From: Phaeodactylibacter luteus
GTDB lineage: Bacteria; Bacteroidota; Bacteroidia; Chitinophagales; Saprospiraceae
DNA: 64,000 nucleotides
Direction: 5' to 3'
Assembly (NCBI RefSeq): GCF_007993045.1
Contig: NZ_VOOR01000004.1
Location: forward strand, 62,001-126,000
Positions 42,198 through 52,900 of this stretch are shown here, in pieces. The notes below the pieces were generated by a model. That model searched no databases. It was not told the DNA's origin and was given only the letters and a program-made list of their open reading frames with translations. The number at the start of each line of letters is the position of its first letter. Position 1 is the first letter of the stretch. The position numbers and the translations under genes are program-made.

Positions 42198-42785
42198 TCA
42201 AGGCTGCCCCAAGAGCATGGCCATCAGCTCCGAACGGCTGTTCACGTCAAACTTGGCATAGAGGTTTTTCAAGTGGAACTTCACCGTATTGGGGCTGATG
42301 AAGAGCGCTTTGGCCGTAGCGGCGTTGCTCATCCCTTTGCGGAGGCAGCCCAATATCTCCTGCTCCCTGCTGCTCAGCCCTTCCAGCAATGGCACTGAAG
42401 GGGCAGGAGGACGGTGCAGCCTGCTCCAGGTGATCTGTAGGGTAGAGATCAACTGCTCAGGGGTGAATGGCTTTACGATATAACCCGCAGGGGCTACTTC
42501 CTGCACCTCCTGTAGCGTCGCCTGATCGGCATAGGAAGTGATGAAAATGTAAGGGATAGCATGCCGGGCCTGCAAGTGCCGGGCGAGGTCAATGCCTGTC
42601 GCGCCCTCACCGAGGTGGATATCGAGCAGGATGAGGTTGGGCCGGGCAGCCTCCACAAGCGAAAGGGCCTGGCCCGCCCGATGAGCAATGCCCGCCACAG
42701 CAAGCTGTTGCTGCCGGCAGATGTCCGCAATATCCTCAGCAATGAGGGGGTCGTCTTCCACAATGAGTATCAACGGTGTTTCCAT
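42198..42785 (-). CDS. Response regulator, REC plus LuxR-type DNA-binding domain
   Basis: A 195-residue NarL/FixJ-type regulator. The receiver domain has the acidic pair (VEDD, residues 9-12), phosphoacceptor LLDIHLGE (Asp55), and the conserved lysine in GYIVKPFTPEQ (about 106). The C-terminal LuxR helix-turn-helix is LSSREQEILGCLRKGMSNAA ... SPNTVKFHLKNLYAKF. It follows the sensor kinase gene by 6 bp, so they form a two-component pair at the end of the surface-protein run, which it may regulate. Confidence 0.92.
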   Translation of the reverse strand: METPLILIVEDDPLIAEDIADICRQQQLAVAGIAHRAGQALSLVEAARPNLILLDIHLGEGATGIDLARHLQARHAIPYIFITSYADQATLQEVQEVAPAGYIVKPFTPEQLISTLQITWSRLHRPPAPSVPLLEGLSSREQEILGCLRKGMSNAATAKALFISPNTVKFHLKNLYAKFDVNSRSELMAMLLGQP

Positions 42786-42791
42786 AGCTCC

Positions 42792-44576
42792 CTAAGCTTT
42801 GTTGTTGTGCAGCGGTATGGAGAGGCAGGCCTGAACCCCCGGGCCCTCCCCGTAAGACAGCTCCGCCTCGAGCTTGCGCACAAAGGTTTGCACCAGCCGG
42901 CTGCCAAAACCCTGCCGTGGCGCAGCGGGCAGGCCTACGCCATCGTCCCGCACTTCAATTTTCAATGCGCCACCGTCCTGCCTAGCCAATACCTGTATGC
43001 GGCCTGCGCCCTGTGGGAAAGCATATTTGAAGGCATTCGTCAGCAATTCGTTCAAAATGAGGCCGATGGGCACCATCAGGCCCACATCGAGGCGGAGGTC
43101 TTCTACCTCTTCCTCCAGCGTTATGCCCGGCTTGCCGTAAGAGCGCCGCAGGTTGTCGCACAAGTGGCTGAGGTAGCCCTTTAAAGACACCTCGCTCAGG
43201 TTCGCTTCCTGGTAAAGGTGCTGATGAATGATAGACATGGACTGTACCCGGTGCTCCCCTTCGCTGAGGGCCGCCAAGGCAGAGGGCTCCTGCACATGAC
43301 GGGACTGCAGCCGCAGCAAGCTCGATACCACCTGCAGGTTGTTCTTCACCCGGTGGTGTACTTCTTTGATCAGGTACTCTTTTTCCTGGAGCATCTTGGA
43401 AATGGTGTCGTTCTTAGCCTCAAGGGAGCGGGTGTACTTTTTGCGTTTGCGCAGGTAGAACAGTACAAACGCCATGCTGATGAGCAGCAGAGCAGATAAG
43501 GCCGCCAAGATGATCTGCCTGCGCTGTGCGACGGCTTCATTTTTTTGCAGCAGAGCAATGGTCTTTTCTTTCTCGGCCATCTCATACCGGGCTAAGGCGT
43601 CCATCAGGTTGCGGTCTTTCTCTACGCTGCGCAAGCTGTCGCGCAGCTCGAAGTAGGCCAGCGCTTGTCCGTAGGCCGGGGCATACTCCCCCAATTGGGC
43701 AGAAGCGGTGTGGAGGTCGCTGAGGGCATCCATCCGGTTTTCGGTGAAACCGTTTTGCTGGGCGATCGTGAAGCTCTTCAGGAGCGCGCTCCGGCTTTGG
43801 GCGGGCTTGCCCTCCGCCAAGAGGGCTTTGCCCAGGCCATGATAGGCAAAATAGCGCAGCCGTTCATTGAGCAGGCTTTCTTTTTCCAATAGGCTTTGGA
43901 AAACCTGCCGCGCTTGGCCCACCTCCCCCAGCTCCACTAGGATGTTCCCATAATTGGCTTGCCTCAGGAGCCGGTCCTCCCCTTCCGGGGTGATGGCCAA
44001 TGCTTCTTCCAGCAGGGCCCTGCTGCGCTGCAGCTCCCCCAATCGGTAGTAGACATTGCTCAGGTTGTTGAGCGCTATGGACTGCCTGCGGAGGTCCCCG
44101 CCTTGCTTAGCAATATCCAAGCTCCGTTGAAAGTAAGCAAGGGCTAGGCTGTCCCGCTCCAATGCTTCCAGCACTGCGCCGATGGAGTTGTACAAAGAGC
44201 CCCTCCGAGCGAGGTTCTCTTCCCCCTCAAAATAGGGCTCCGCTTCCATCAGGGCGCTCAGGGCTGCTTCGTACTGCCCCATGGGCAAGTAGCTGTTGGC
44301 TTCATAAAATTTTGCCTTGCCGTATTCCAGGGGGAGGCCCGCCTTTAGAGCGAAAGCCCCATACTGCCTGGTGTAGCCCAAAGCTTTTTCGGGGCTGTTG
44401 TATATGGTCATCCTGCGCAGCTGATTGTACCACTGCATGCGCATAGCGTCGTCTTTGCTGCTTGCAATAAGCTGCAGCAGGCTGTCTTCTGCAACAGCGA
44501 GCGCTGCCTCCGGCTGCGGGAAGGCAGGAGGGGCTAAAAACAAACAACAGATGGCTATGAGACAGTTAGTCCGCAT
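42792..44576 (-). CDS. TPR-containing sensor histidine kinase (HisKA_2 type)
   Basis: A 594-residue kinase with a signal peptide (MRTNCLIAICCLFLAPPAFP). A periplasmic tetratricopeptide region (about 30-360, e.g. RRGSLYNSIGAVLEALERDS, QSIALNNLSNVYYRLGELQR) is followed by one transmembrane helix (about 372-394, IILAALSALLLISMAFVLFY). The H-box is IKEVHHRVKNNLQVVSSLLR of the HisKA_2 class, and the HATPase domain has LILNELLTNAFKYAF and VRDDGVGLPA. The start at 44576 is preferred over the long open frame to 44705 because it begins with the signal peptide and follows the 66-codon frame without overlap. Pairs with the LuxR-type regulator downstream. Confidence 0.9.
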   Translation of the reverse strand: MRTNCLIAICCLFLAPPAFPQPEAALAVAEDSLLQLIASSKDDAMRMQWYNQLRRMTIYNSPEKALGYTRQYGAFALKAGLPLEYGKAKFYEANSYLPMGQYEAALSALMEAEPYFEGEENLARRGSLYNSIGAVLEALERDSLALAYFQRSLDIAKQGGDLRRQSIALNNLSNVYYRLGELQRSRALLEEALAITPEGEDRLLRQANYGNILVELGEVGQARQVFQSLLEKESLLNERLRYFAYHGLGKALLAEGKPAQSRSALLKSFTIAQQNGFTENRMDALSDLHTASAQLGEYAPAYGQALAYFELRDSLRSVEKDRNLMDALARYEMAEKEKTIALLQKNEAVAQRRQIILAALSALLLISMAFVLFYLRKRKKYTRSLEAKNDTISKMLQEKEYLIKEVHHRVKNNLQVVSSLLRLQSRHVQEPSALAALSEGEHRVQSMSIIHQHLYQEANLSEVSLKGYLSHLCDNLRRSYGKPGITLEEEVEDLRLDVGLMVPIGLILNELLTNAFKYAFPQGAGRIQVLARQDGGALKIEVRDDGVGLPAAPRQGFGSRLVQTFVRKLEAELSYGEGPGVQACLSIPLHNNKA

Positions 44577-44604
44577 GATTGGTCCGCATTTGCCGGAAGG
44601 CCAG

Positions 44605-44805
44605 CTAAGGCTCAGGGCTGTCCTCTCCCGGCTTTTCTTCTTTTCCAAGATAAGGTTTTTGAGGGAAACCAGGGGCGCGCCCTTCCTCAGATGAAAGTAG
44701 TGCATCTATAGCTTGCATAGCCGCAATAAGCTGTGCGGTGACAAGCTGATGCCGTTCTTCCGGGCGGAGCTCCTCGGGTGTCTGGCCAGATGGTGGCTTG
44801 GGCAT
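44605..44805 (-). CDS. Possible small protein between the FN3 gene and the kinase
   Basis: A 66-codon frame (MPKPPSGQTPEELRPEERHQ...LIAAMQAIDALLSSEEG...) that fits neatly between the FN3 gene (13 bp upstream) and the kinase gene (28 bp downstream). No family recognised and no strong ribosome-binding site seen. Its fit in the gene run is the main support. Confidence 0.4.
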   Translation of the reverse strand: MPKPPSGQTPEELRPEERHQLVTAQLIAAMQAIDALLSSEEGRAPGFPQKPYLGKEEKPGEDSPEP

Positions 44806-44818
44806 GTGGCAAGGATTT

Positions 44819-46900
44819 TTAAAATTGGAGGGTTGCGGTGTTGGAGTAGCCCGAGCGGCCGCCATCGCGGTAAAGCAACCGGAATTTATAGCGATAGGTA
44901 TTGCCCCGGGCCACATCTTTGTCTGTCGTCTTAAAAGCGATGCCCTGCTGCCGGACCGACCACTTGCGGAAAGGGCCTTCCCCCTCCGACCGGTAGATGA
45001 CCATCTGTGCCACTTCCCGCCCTGAGGCGGGGAATTGAAAGGACAGCTCCGCCTGGCCTTCTGCATACACCGCACTAAGGCGGAGCCCCGATGGCAAGGG
45101 CTTGGGCAAGTACAGCTCAATACTGCGGACAGGAGGGGCAGAAAGGCCTGCGCTGTCTGTGGCCACTATGGCATAAACGTACCGCTGCCCGGGCAGCAGA
45201 GCGGTATCTTCGTATGCTGTTTCCATATCGACAAACCGCTGCAGCACTTCCCAGTCGCCGCCTTCTCGCTTCCGTTTCAGCTCATGCCAGGCTACATCCT
45301 GGCTATTGCTGTTGGCCCACTGCAGGCTGATGCTGCTGTCTTTTACCTCGTACTCCCGGAACAGGGCGGGGGCGGGCGGAATGGTGTCTGGCTTGCTGAG
45401 CATTAGGGCCTTGGAATAGCTGGAGGTGTTCGAGCGGAGGTCTACGGCTGCGATACGATAGTAAACCCTCGGCGTAAGGGTGCCCAAGGATAAGGTGTCT
45501 GTAAAGGAAGTAGCACGCACCAGCTGCCGGTTCCGCCTCATAAAGACGCCCGCTGCGCTGTTGGAGGTGTACACTTGGTAGCCTGCCAAGTCGGGCTCAG
45601 GCCCCGCCTCCCACTTCAGCCGTACGACCCCAAGCGAGTCGATATGGCCTGACAAGCCCAAAGGCGCGCCGGGCGGCTCCCGGTCATTGGTGAAGCCATA
45701 GACCGGTGTGGCACAGCGCTCTTGCCCGGCCCGGCCTACTGCACAGACCTGATAGTACTGTGGGGCCGTCAAGCTTGCCAGGGTATCTTCGAACCGGTAG
45801 GCCTGCCCGGGCTTTACTTCGCCTATGGGCCGGTAAAGGCCCTCAAAGGTGCGGCTTTTACGGATGGAGAACGCCTCAAGCCCGGCCATCAGGCTATCGG
45901 CTTGCCAAGTGATCAGCATAGCACCGTTGGCTGAAAAACCGGCTTCCAAAACCTCAGGGGCAGGCAGGGGGGGCAGGCGCCTTGCCTGTGCCACAACAGG
46001 CGGGCTCGGCGGGCTCAATTGCCCGAAAGGGTCTATGCCAATGATCCGATAGGTATAGTTTTTGCCATTTTCGGCGGCAGCCAGATAGGTGATGGGCGGG
46101 CTGCCAAATGCCGCTTTCTCGTCCGTAGCGTTTACATAGGGCAGCTCATTGACCCGCTCAAAGCGCTCGCCGTCAAGGGAGCGTTCGATGTAGTAAGCCG
46201 TGAAATACTTTTCATGCCCTTCCCGGTCCCAGCTGAGGCGGACATAGCCGTCTAGCCCTTCTGCTTCGGCTATGCGCGGGGTGGCGAGCAGGTCGAAGTT
46301 GGGGTTGTAAAGAGCGGTGGCCGTGTACAGCTCTCCGGTGGGGGTGAACAGCGTCACCCTGTAGTTCAGGTATTTGCCCTCGGGCACGTTTTCGTCCCTG
46401 TAAAACAGGCCCATCGCCTCGGCAGAAAGGGGGTCCATATCGGCAATGAACAGGGCTGTGCTGTACTTGTGGCGGAGCTCTTCGTGCCTGTTGATGATGC
46501 CGCCCATGCTCAGTGGCTCCCCGGCCTGCAGGGTCTCCCACTCCCCGTGCACGCTCTGCCCGGCCATGATGAGGTAGCGGTTCTCGGGCGCTTGCGCTAT
46601 GGCCTCCTCAAAATCGGCAAGGCTCCACGCCCGGATTTTCCCGCCCAGGGTATCTGTACTTGCTGCAGGGAAGTTTTGGAAGGCGTCAAAGGCCGTCCGC
46701 TCGATCTGGGCAAAACCGTTGAGCCCTTTCAGCCAGGCCGCTGGAGTAGTTGGCGCCCAGCGCAGCAGCATATCGCTGCCTTGCCGCCGCAAAATAAGCT
46801 GCAAAGAGGGGGGCTGCCCGGTGCTGTCTGCCAAACTGGGCTGCCCGTAAAGCGGGGCGCAAAGCGCCAAACCGATGCAAAAAGAAATGAACTGTTTCAT
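44819..46900 (-). CDS. Secreted fibronectin type III repeat protein
   Basis: A 693-residue protein with a signal peptide (MKQFISFCIGLALCAPLYG). Several fibronectin-III modules follow, marked by GLDGYVRLSWDREGHEKYFT, AYYIERSLDGERFERV, YTYRIIGIDPFGQLSPPSPP, LGVVRLKWEAGPEPDLAGYQ, VYYRIAAVDLRSNTSSYSKA and YVYAIVATDSAGLSAPPV. There is no T9SS sorting tail, so it may stay periplasmic or be held by a partner. It starts 3 bp after the stop of the 2210-residue gene; the two are probably made and used together on the cell surface. Confidence 0.85.
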   Translation of the reverse strand: MKQFISFCIGLALCAPLYGQPSLADSTGQPPSLQLILRRQGSDMLLRWAPTTPAAWLKGLNGFAQIERTAFDAFQNFPAASTDTLGGKIRAWSLADFEEAIAQAPENRYLIMAGQSVHGEWETLQAGEPLSMGGIINRHEELRHKYSTALFIADMDPLSAEAMGLFYRDENVPEGKYLNYRVTLFTPTGELYTATALYNPNFDLLATPRIAEAEGLDGYVRLSWDREGHEKYFTAYYIERSLDGERFERVNELPYVNATDEKAAFGSPPITYLAAAENGKNYTYRIIGIDPFGQLSPPSPPVVAQARRLPPLPAPEVLEAGFSANGAMLITWQADSLMAGLEAFSIRKSRTFEGLYRPIGEVKPGQAYRFEDTLASLTAPQYYQVCAVGRAGQERCATPVYGFTNDREPPGAPLGLSGHIDSLGVVRLKWEAGPEPDLAGYQVYTSNSAAGVFMRRNRQLVRATSFTDTLSLGTLTPRVYYRIAAVDLRSNTSSYSKALMLSKPDTIPPAPALFREYEVKDSSISLQWANSNSQDVAWHELKRKREGGDWEVLQRFVDMETAYEDTALLPGQRYVYAIVATDSAGLSAPPVRSIELYLPKPLPSGLRLSAVYAEGQAELSFQFPASGREVAQMVIYRSEGEGPFRKWSVRQQGIAFKTTDKDVARGNTYRYKFRLLYRDGGRSGYSNTATLQF

Positions 46901-46903
46901 AGG

Positions 46904-49900
46904 CTATTGGAATGAGAGAATTGGGCCTTGATAGTTGAGCAAGCTGCCATCAGACGCAATAATGTGGGCCTGCCCTGCCGCGTGCACCCCGCCCACAACC
47001 CCGTATTGGAAGGTGCGGGAAGCCTTGGGCCCGGGCAGCATCTGTTCGATCAGGAAGCCGCGGTCGGGCTGTACCGCAAAGTCGTATGTGCCCTTGTGCT
47101 TTTCGAGCCGGTAATATTGCTGCCCGGCGTTCATATTGTCGAGCTGCACCAGCAGGGCGGGATAATGCCGGGCGATATAATCTGCGTAGAAGTTGACGGT
47201 GGTCGGGGGCTCGAACGGGGCGTCTGTACCGCCTCCGCCGAAGCCGCCTCCACCCGTGATCATGCCCGAGGAGCCGTCTGCCCCCAGGCCTCCGTCTGCC
47301 GATTGTACCTGAACAATACCGCCGCCTGTGCCGGTTGTGATGCCACCGCCTCCGGAGAGCCCTCCTTGGTTGTTGCCGGGGCTCGTGCCGACATTACCCA
47401 CACTGCCCGCATCCCAGAGGTAGGTTTGGCTGAGCAGGGTGGCCCCGGCTTGGCTGATGGCCATAATGTCCTGGGCAGTCCATACAGGGGCATAATATTC
47501 CAGGGTGAACACCGGCCCTTCATCCAGCGCTAAGCCGAGCTGTGCCATGCCGCTGCCAGTCAATTCAGAAAAGTTGACATATCCCCCGGGGCCGAGCTGC
47601 ACTTGCCCATCCAAAAAACTGTCCCATGCCCCGCTGATTTCTCCAGCGGTGAGCGGGCCATCGTAGCCGCTAGCCCTGCGGTCTCTTAGGAAATAGGTCA
47701 GCGATTGCCCGCCGTACTGCCCACGGAGGAACTCCCCATTGGTGGCCAGCAGCCAATCGAGCTCCGGCAGCTCCCGGGTAACGGTACGGGACTCACTGCC
47801 GACGGTCAGCGTGATATCGTGGCTCAGGGGCTGTTCCTGCTCGTAAAGGGCGACAAAGCCGCCAATGCTGTGGGCCAGAAATTGGGCATAACCGGCTTCC
47901 CCCTGATGGCTTTGGTGCTCATAAGGGTCTTGCATCCATGCATCGTAGCCTATGCCCACATCCCCATTGATGTCAAAACCGGTGCCCTCGTAAAATACAG
48001 GGGCCACCCCATTGATGGTTGATGAAAACTCCAAGCGGGGAAGAGAAACATAGCCTCCATAAGCCTCGTTGTATTCCCCTTCAATATCGAAGACATCAAA
48101 GTTCTCATCCATACTGAACTGCAGCGCAGGATAACGGGTAAGCCCGTCCGTGCGCTCTTCTACCGCAATACTGACCCCGGCCAGCTTGGCGCTCAGGGTA
48201 TTGTACCGGCTGGTTTTGAAATTGAACTGGTAAATGATCTCTTCATTGGGCGCTGCGTACTGGCCGGGGTCTATCTGTATGTCTACAGAAAGGGTATCTT
48301 CCCTCGACAGCTCTTGCGCTGCGTGCCCGCTGCCACTTTGGCGGATGATGTCTTCCCGTATGGCAAGCCCATCCATCACCGGGCCAAGCCTTACCCCGTT
48401 CACCACCCGGTAGGCGGTCGCTTTGCGCACCAGCTGGCAGGAGTAGTAGGTGTCGTTCTGCAGCCTGGGCAGATCGCTGAGGATGAGCTCCACTTCCTGC
48501 TTGCCGGCCAAATGGCTGACATCCTTGATGATGGGAGGCTGCCCGTCGTAACTGGCCCAGCGGAAGAAGTATTCGTACTCGGTAGCGGTGGTGCTGGCCG
48601 GGAAGTAGTCTTCCCCGCCCATATTCATGGTAAAAAGAAGGGTCGGGGACTCCAGGCGGTAGAGCATGTTGATCTCATCTTGCAGGAAGTAACGCTGATT
48701 GCGGATAGGGAGGGTCTTGAGCACCTCGTCGTCCGGGATAGGGAAAGGGGTAGTGCCCGTCGTAAAAGTATGCTCCCGCTCCTCTTTCCAATCGGCATTC
48801 CCTTCCTTAAAGGGCACCCCCTGACTGCTGAAGGTGTAGTCGGTAGCTTTGACCCTGAGCTTGAGGGTGTAGTCCGTTTCGCTGTCCAACTTTTGCCCGG
48901 TATCCATAGTCAGGGCTTTGTGGTCGGTGCTGAAGGTTTGGGCACCGTTGACGGTAACGTTGGTTGCGTGGTTTTTGAGCGAAAACTCGTCTACGTAAAT
49001 CTCCAGGTCGGCCATGATAGCCTGCCGGACTCCAGGCACAGGCTCCCAAAGGATGGGCACTTCTATGCGTTCGCCTACCGGCAGATAAAAAGCCGCGAGC
49101 AAGTCGTCTGAAGCGAACACGCTGACGTCCTCTGCTTCGTCTTCCGGACTGAGCTCATAAATCACGGGGATGATCTCTTCGTCTTCAGGAGCGGGCTCGC
49201 ACCGATCCCCTACGCGCACATCAAAATTGATGCTCCCCTTGATCAGGCCGTTGAGGACCCGGTAGGAAGCGCCCGCCCGGCCCTCCGCCCAAGCCGGGTT
49301 AGGCCCGCCCCCGCTGATGAGCATGGCAGCGCCCATCTGAAACAGCTCGAACTCCCGCTCTTTGCCCAAGAATTTGCCTTTCAGCCCAACTGCGCCTTCC
49401 ATGCCTGCATAAACCTGCCCCGTGGCGTACCAGTCGTTGATGCCGGGGGCGATCTGCCCTGAGCCGGGGATGTAGCAGGTGGCCCCATTGAGCTGCGTCA
49501 GGTTGATGTCAAACCCAAGCACAGTCTCCAAACTGGCATACAAAGCCCAGGCCCTTACTTCTACACTGACTTCAGATTCCAGCCCGAATGCAATGCCTTG
49601 TGCCTGGCCATAGTAGGCATCGCCTTCTTCCCTTTGCAGTGCCCCGGAGACCGGATTGGGGTTGTTGAGCTTGTTGCTGCCACTGCCGCTGCTGTTCCCG
49701 ATCAGGCTGTTGACCTTAGCAGGCACGGGAAGGGTTGCAGGCAGGCCGTGGCCTACCATAAAATAGCCGCCCACTTCTTGGCGGACGATGCCAAGGTCTA
49801 CTTCCAGCCCTGCCCGCTCGCTGGGGCTGCCAGCATGGAAGTACCATTTGTTGGACGCCGTCTCTGCCAGGAAGCTCACCCCGGCAACGAGGTCGCCCGG

Positions 49901-52900
49901 CCCGGTGCCCCGGATCATACCGCCCGCTACATTGGCGTACAAATTGATGTAGCCGCTGAAGGTATGGTCCATGCCGCTCTTTTCCCAGCCCAATCCAGCT
50001 GAAGCCCAAAAGTTGGCACCGGTTTCCCGCTGATCAAGCGGGCACATCAGGAAGGCCTCCCCGTCTATGTTTAAGCTATTGATGCCAATGTTTTGCGCAA
50101 AGGAGCCGGCAATGCTGACATCCATATTGAGGGCCTGTGGAGTGGGCGCAGCCAGGCGGGTCGCCAATTTTAGGCCATAGGTGCCAAACGCTGGCACGGG
50201 CTTTAGAGAGGAAGGGGTTTCCTGCAGCTCCCCGGCTTGCCCCGGCAGCTGGCTCAAGATGTCCTCGACCATAGCTTCTGTGCCAGCACTGTTGTTGTCA
50301 AAACCATCGGTGCGCTGCATATTGACGTAAACACCCCCGCCCAGCCCATGCAGGTTGACCCCTGGGCCTAGCGGAATGCCCGGGAAACCGATCATGCCAT
50401 CCACATACCAGTACCCAAAGTAATCAGCGGTACTTCCAAATGCTACATCTGTCCTGACAGCACGCACACCGAAGTCGGCATTCAACGCTGTACTAAAGCC
50501 CAAGGGCATGCTGATGTCCAAGCTGCCCCTTGCGCCCCGGTCGTCTTCTTCCTGATAAAATTCGACTTCCCCTTCGAGGGACAGCCCAAAAACCTCGTCT
50601 ATGTCGATGGAGAGGGCGCCAAGCGCTATCCCGTCAAAAGCCAGCTTACGGCTAGAGGGGTCCATCTGCGACCTCACCGCGAGGGCGGCATCCGCCGAAA
50701 GCCCGTTCACTCCGCCGCCGCCAAGCTCTACCCGGGGGTCAATGCGGAAATCGACTTGCCCAATGCCTTGCTGTACAATGCGGAGCTCCTCCAGCGATAT
50801 AGGAAAGCTATTGGCTTCGACCGGGCTATTGGCTGCAGCCGGGGCCGGCAGGGCACTATTGCTGCTGCCGCTTGAAGAGGAAGAAACAGGCGGCAAATTG
50901 CTGCAGCTGACTTCCTGCCCGCTCACGGCTTGCCCGAGAATGGAAAAGGCTTGATTGCTGAAGCCATCCACAGAATGGTAACCAAACTGGAAGTCCACCC
51001 AAGGGATGGTCAGGGCCACAGGGTCTGTAAAGGTGACGCTCATATTGCCTGCCAGTTGCGCATCAAACACAGCCTGCCCGCTTTCCCGTACCATGCGCAC
51101 GAATGAATTGGGGCAGATGTTGGCTGATGCCGCCTGCATGAAAGGGAAGCTTAGCCCATTTTCATCTGGCTGCACCAGGAATTCCATATCTGGGGCACCC
51201 CCCTCGTCCTGCGGCAGCAGCAGCGCGCTGTACTCCAGGTATTCCCCTGCTCCGGAAATGGGCAGGCCCACCTTTCCGGAAAGGCCCGCGCTCCAGGTCC
51301 CTGTTTCAGCAGTGCTCCACTGCACGAGGTCTAAGTAGAGGGTATCGATGGATAAGTACCAGTCGCCTGCGTACCCATCAGCGATATTGGCCACCTGTGC
51401 GCGCAGGGTGACCAGTTCGTCTATAATCATATTGGCGACGGAGAAGTTGAGGCGCTCCCCTTCAAAAAGCCAGCCTTCAGCAGAGCGCACTTCCAGCTGT
51501 TTTAGGTAGAAGCCTTCCCAAAGCGGGCTCAGGGTGGGCTGGCCCGAAGCAGCGGTTGTCACATCAGGGCTCTCATAGTTATCTGGCAGCACTAAACCCG
51601 GAGGGTTGAGCAGGTCGGAAGCGTCTGCCCAACCTTCCTCCAGGGTGAAACCCAGACCTGGCAGCCCGGGGATTTGGAAGGGGCCCATCTCTAAAGAGCC
51701 GAGGTACCCTTTGAGCGGCTGCTCGGCACTGCCGATCACAGCCTCATCGGCAGCGCGGGCCCAGGTAGAGGTGATCCGGCCGGCAACTTCTCCCGGCCCA
51801 GGCGTGCCGTCCTCGCTGTCAGGCAGGAGGGCTGACCTTGGGAACACCGCATCCAGGGCCAGGCCCAGGGCTTTTATACCGTGGCAATCCACTTCCAGGT
51901 AAGCGGCCTCTTCGCGTATGTTTTCCGCAATGGCGGAAGTAGTGCCAGGTAGGGAAAGGGCTACGCTCCCCCCTACAGGCAGAGGGATGTCTACTGCCGG
52001 GTGGAGCAGGAATTCTTCGCCAAACCCCGAGGGCAACAAGCAAATGTTAGAAGCAGAAAGGGATGCCCAAAAGTCGCCCCAAGAGGGGTAGTGCATATTG
52101 TACATGACCTGGCCATATGCCCGTTCGGGAGTAAAGGCCATATCGTTAAAACCTAGCATGAGGTGCTCGCCCTGTACGTCCCATACAATGCCAAGGGGCA
52201 AATTGAGGGTGCGTCCCCGCCCGCCGAGGGCCGTGCTGATGAGGCGCTCTGTGCGTAAAATTTGATCCATGGTGGAAATGTCCACCGGATTGTCCGTCCC
52301 CGGGTCGTAGGTGTAGTCCTTTACAGCGGTGGCCTGGCCTTCGAAAATGCGACCATCCTGGTCAACTTGCACTTCTTCAAAGCTGACGCCTACCCGCACA
52401 CTATCGAGGAAGGGCAGCAGTATGGTGCCTGTACCGGAAGCGGCGGCCCCAGCTGTTTGCGTAAAGCTCAGCTCCTCTATGGCAAAGTAGCCGATCTGCA
52501 GGGCTGAAAAGCTCCCGGCATCGCTCACCGGCTGCCTGGAGCTGGCCAGGCTGTACTCGCACTCCGACCCGCAATCGGTCTGCTGAGCTGCACTCCCAGT
52601 AGGCGGCGGAGCAGCTGTTGACACAGCAGAGCTCCCATCCCGGTACCAGAAAGTGGTAATCTGGCTATAACCATTGTTGGTGACCGGGGTCTGCCCGGTG
52701 GGGTCTACCGCCCTGACCCGCAGGGCATACTGATGCCCTGCCTCCAGCTCGATCTCGGGTGGGAAATCGTAGTTGTAGAGCAGGTCGGGAATAGCCCTGA
52801 CATCAAGAAGGGGGAACTGCCCGGGGTCGTTCATCAGGATTTCCAGGTCATCAAATGGCTGCCCGGTGACGTCTAGCATCTTGAGGTCGTAAAGGAAGCC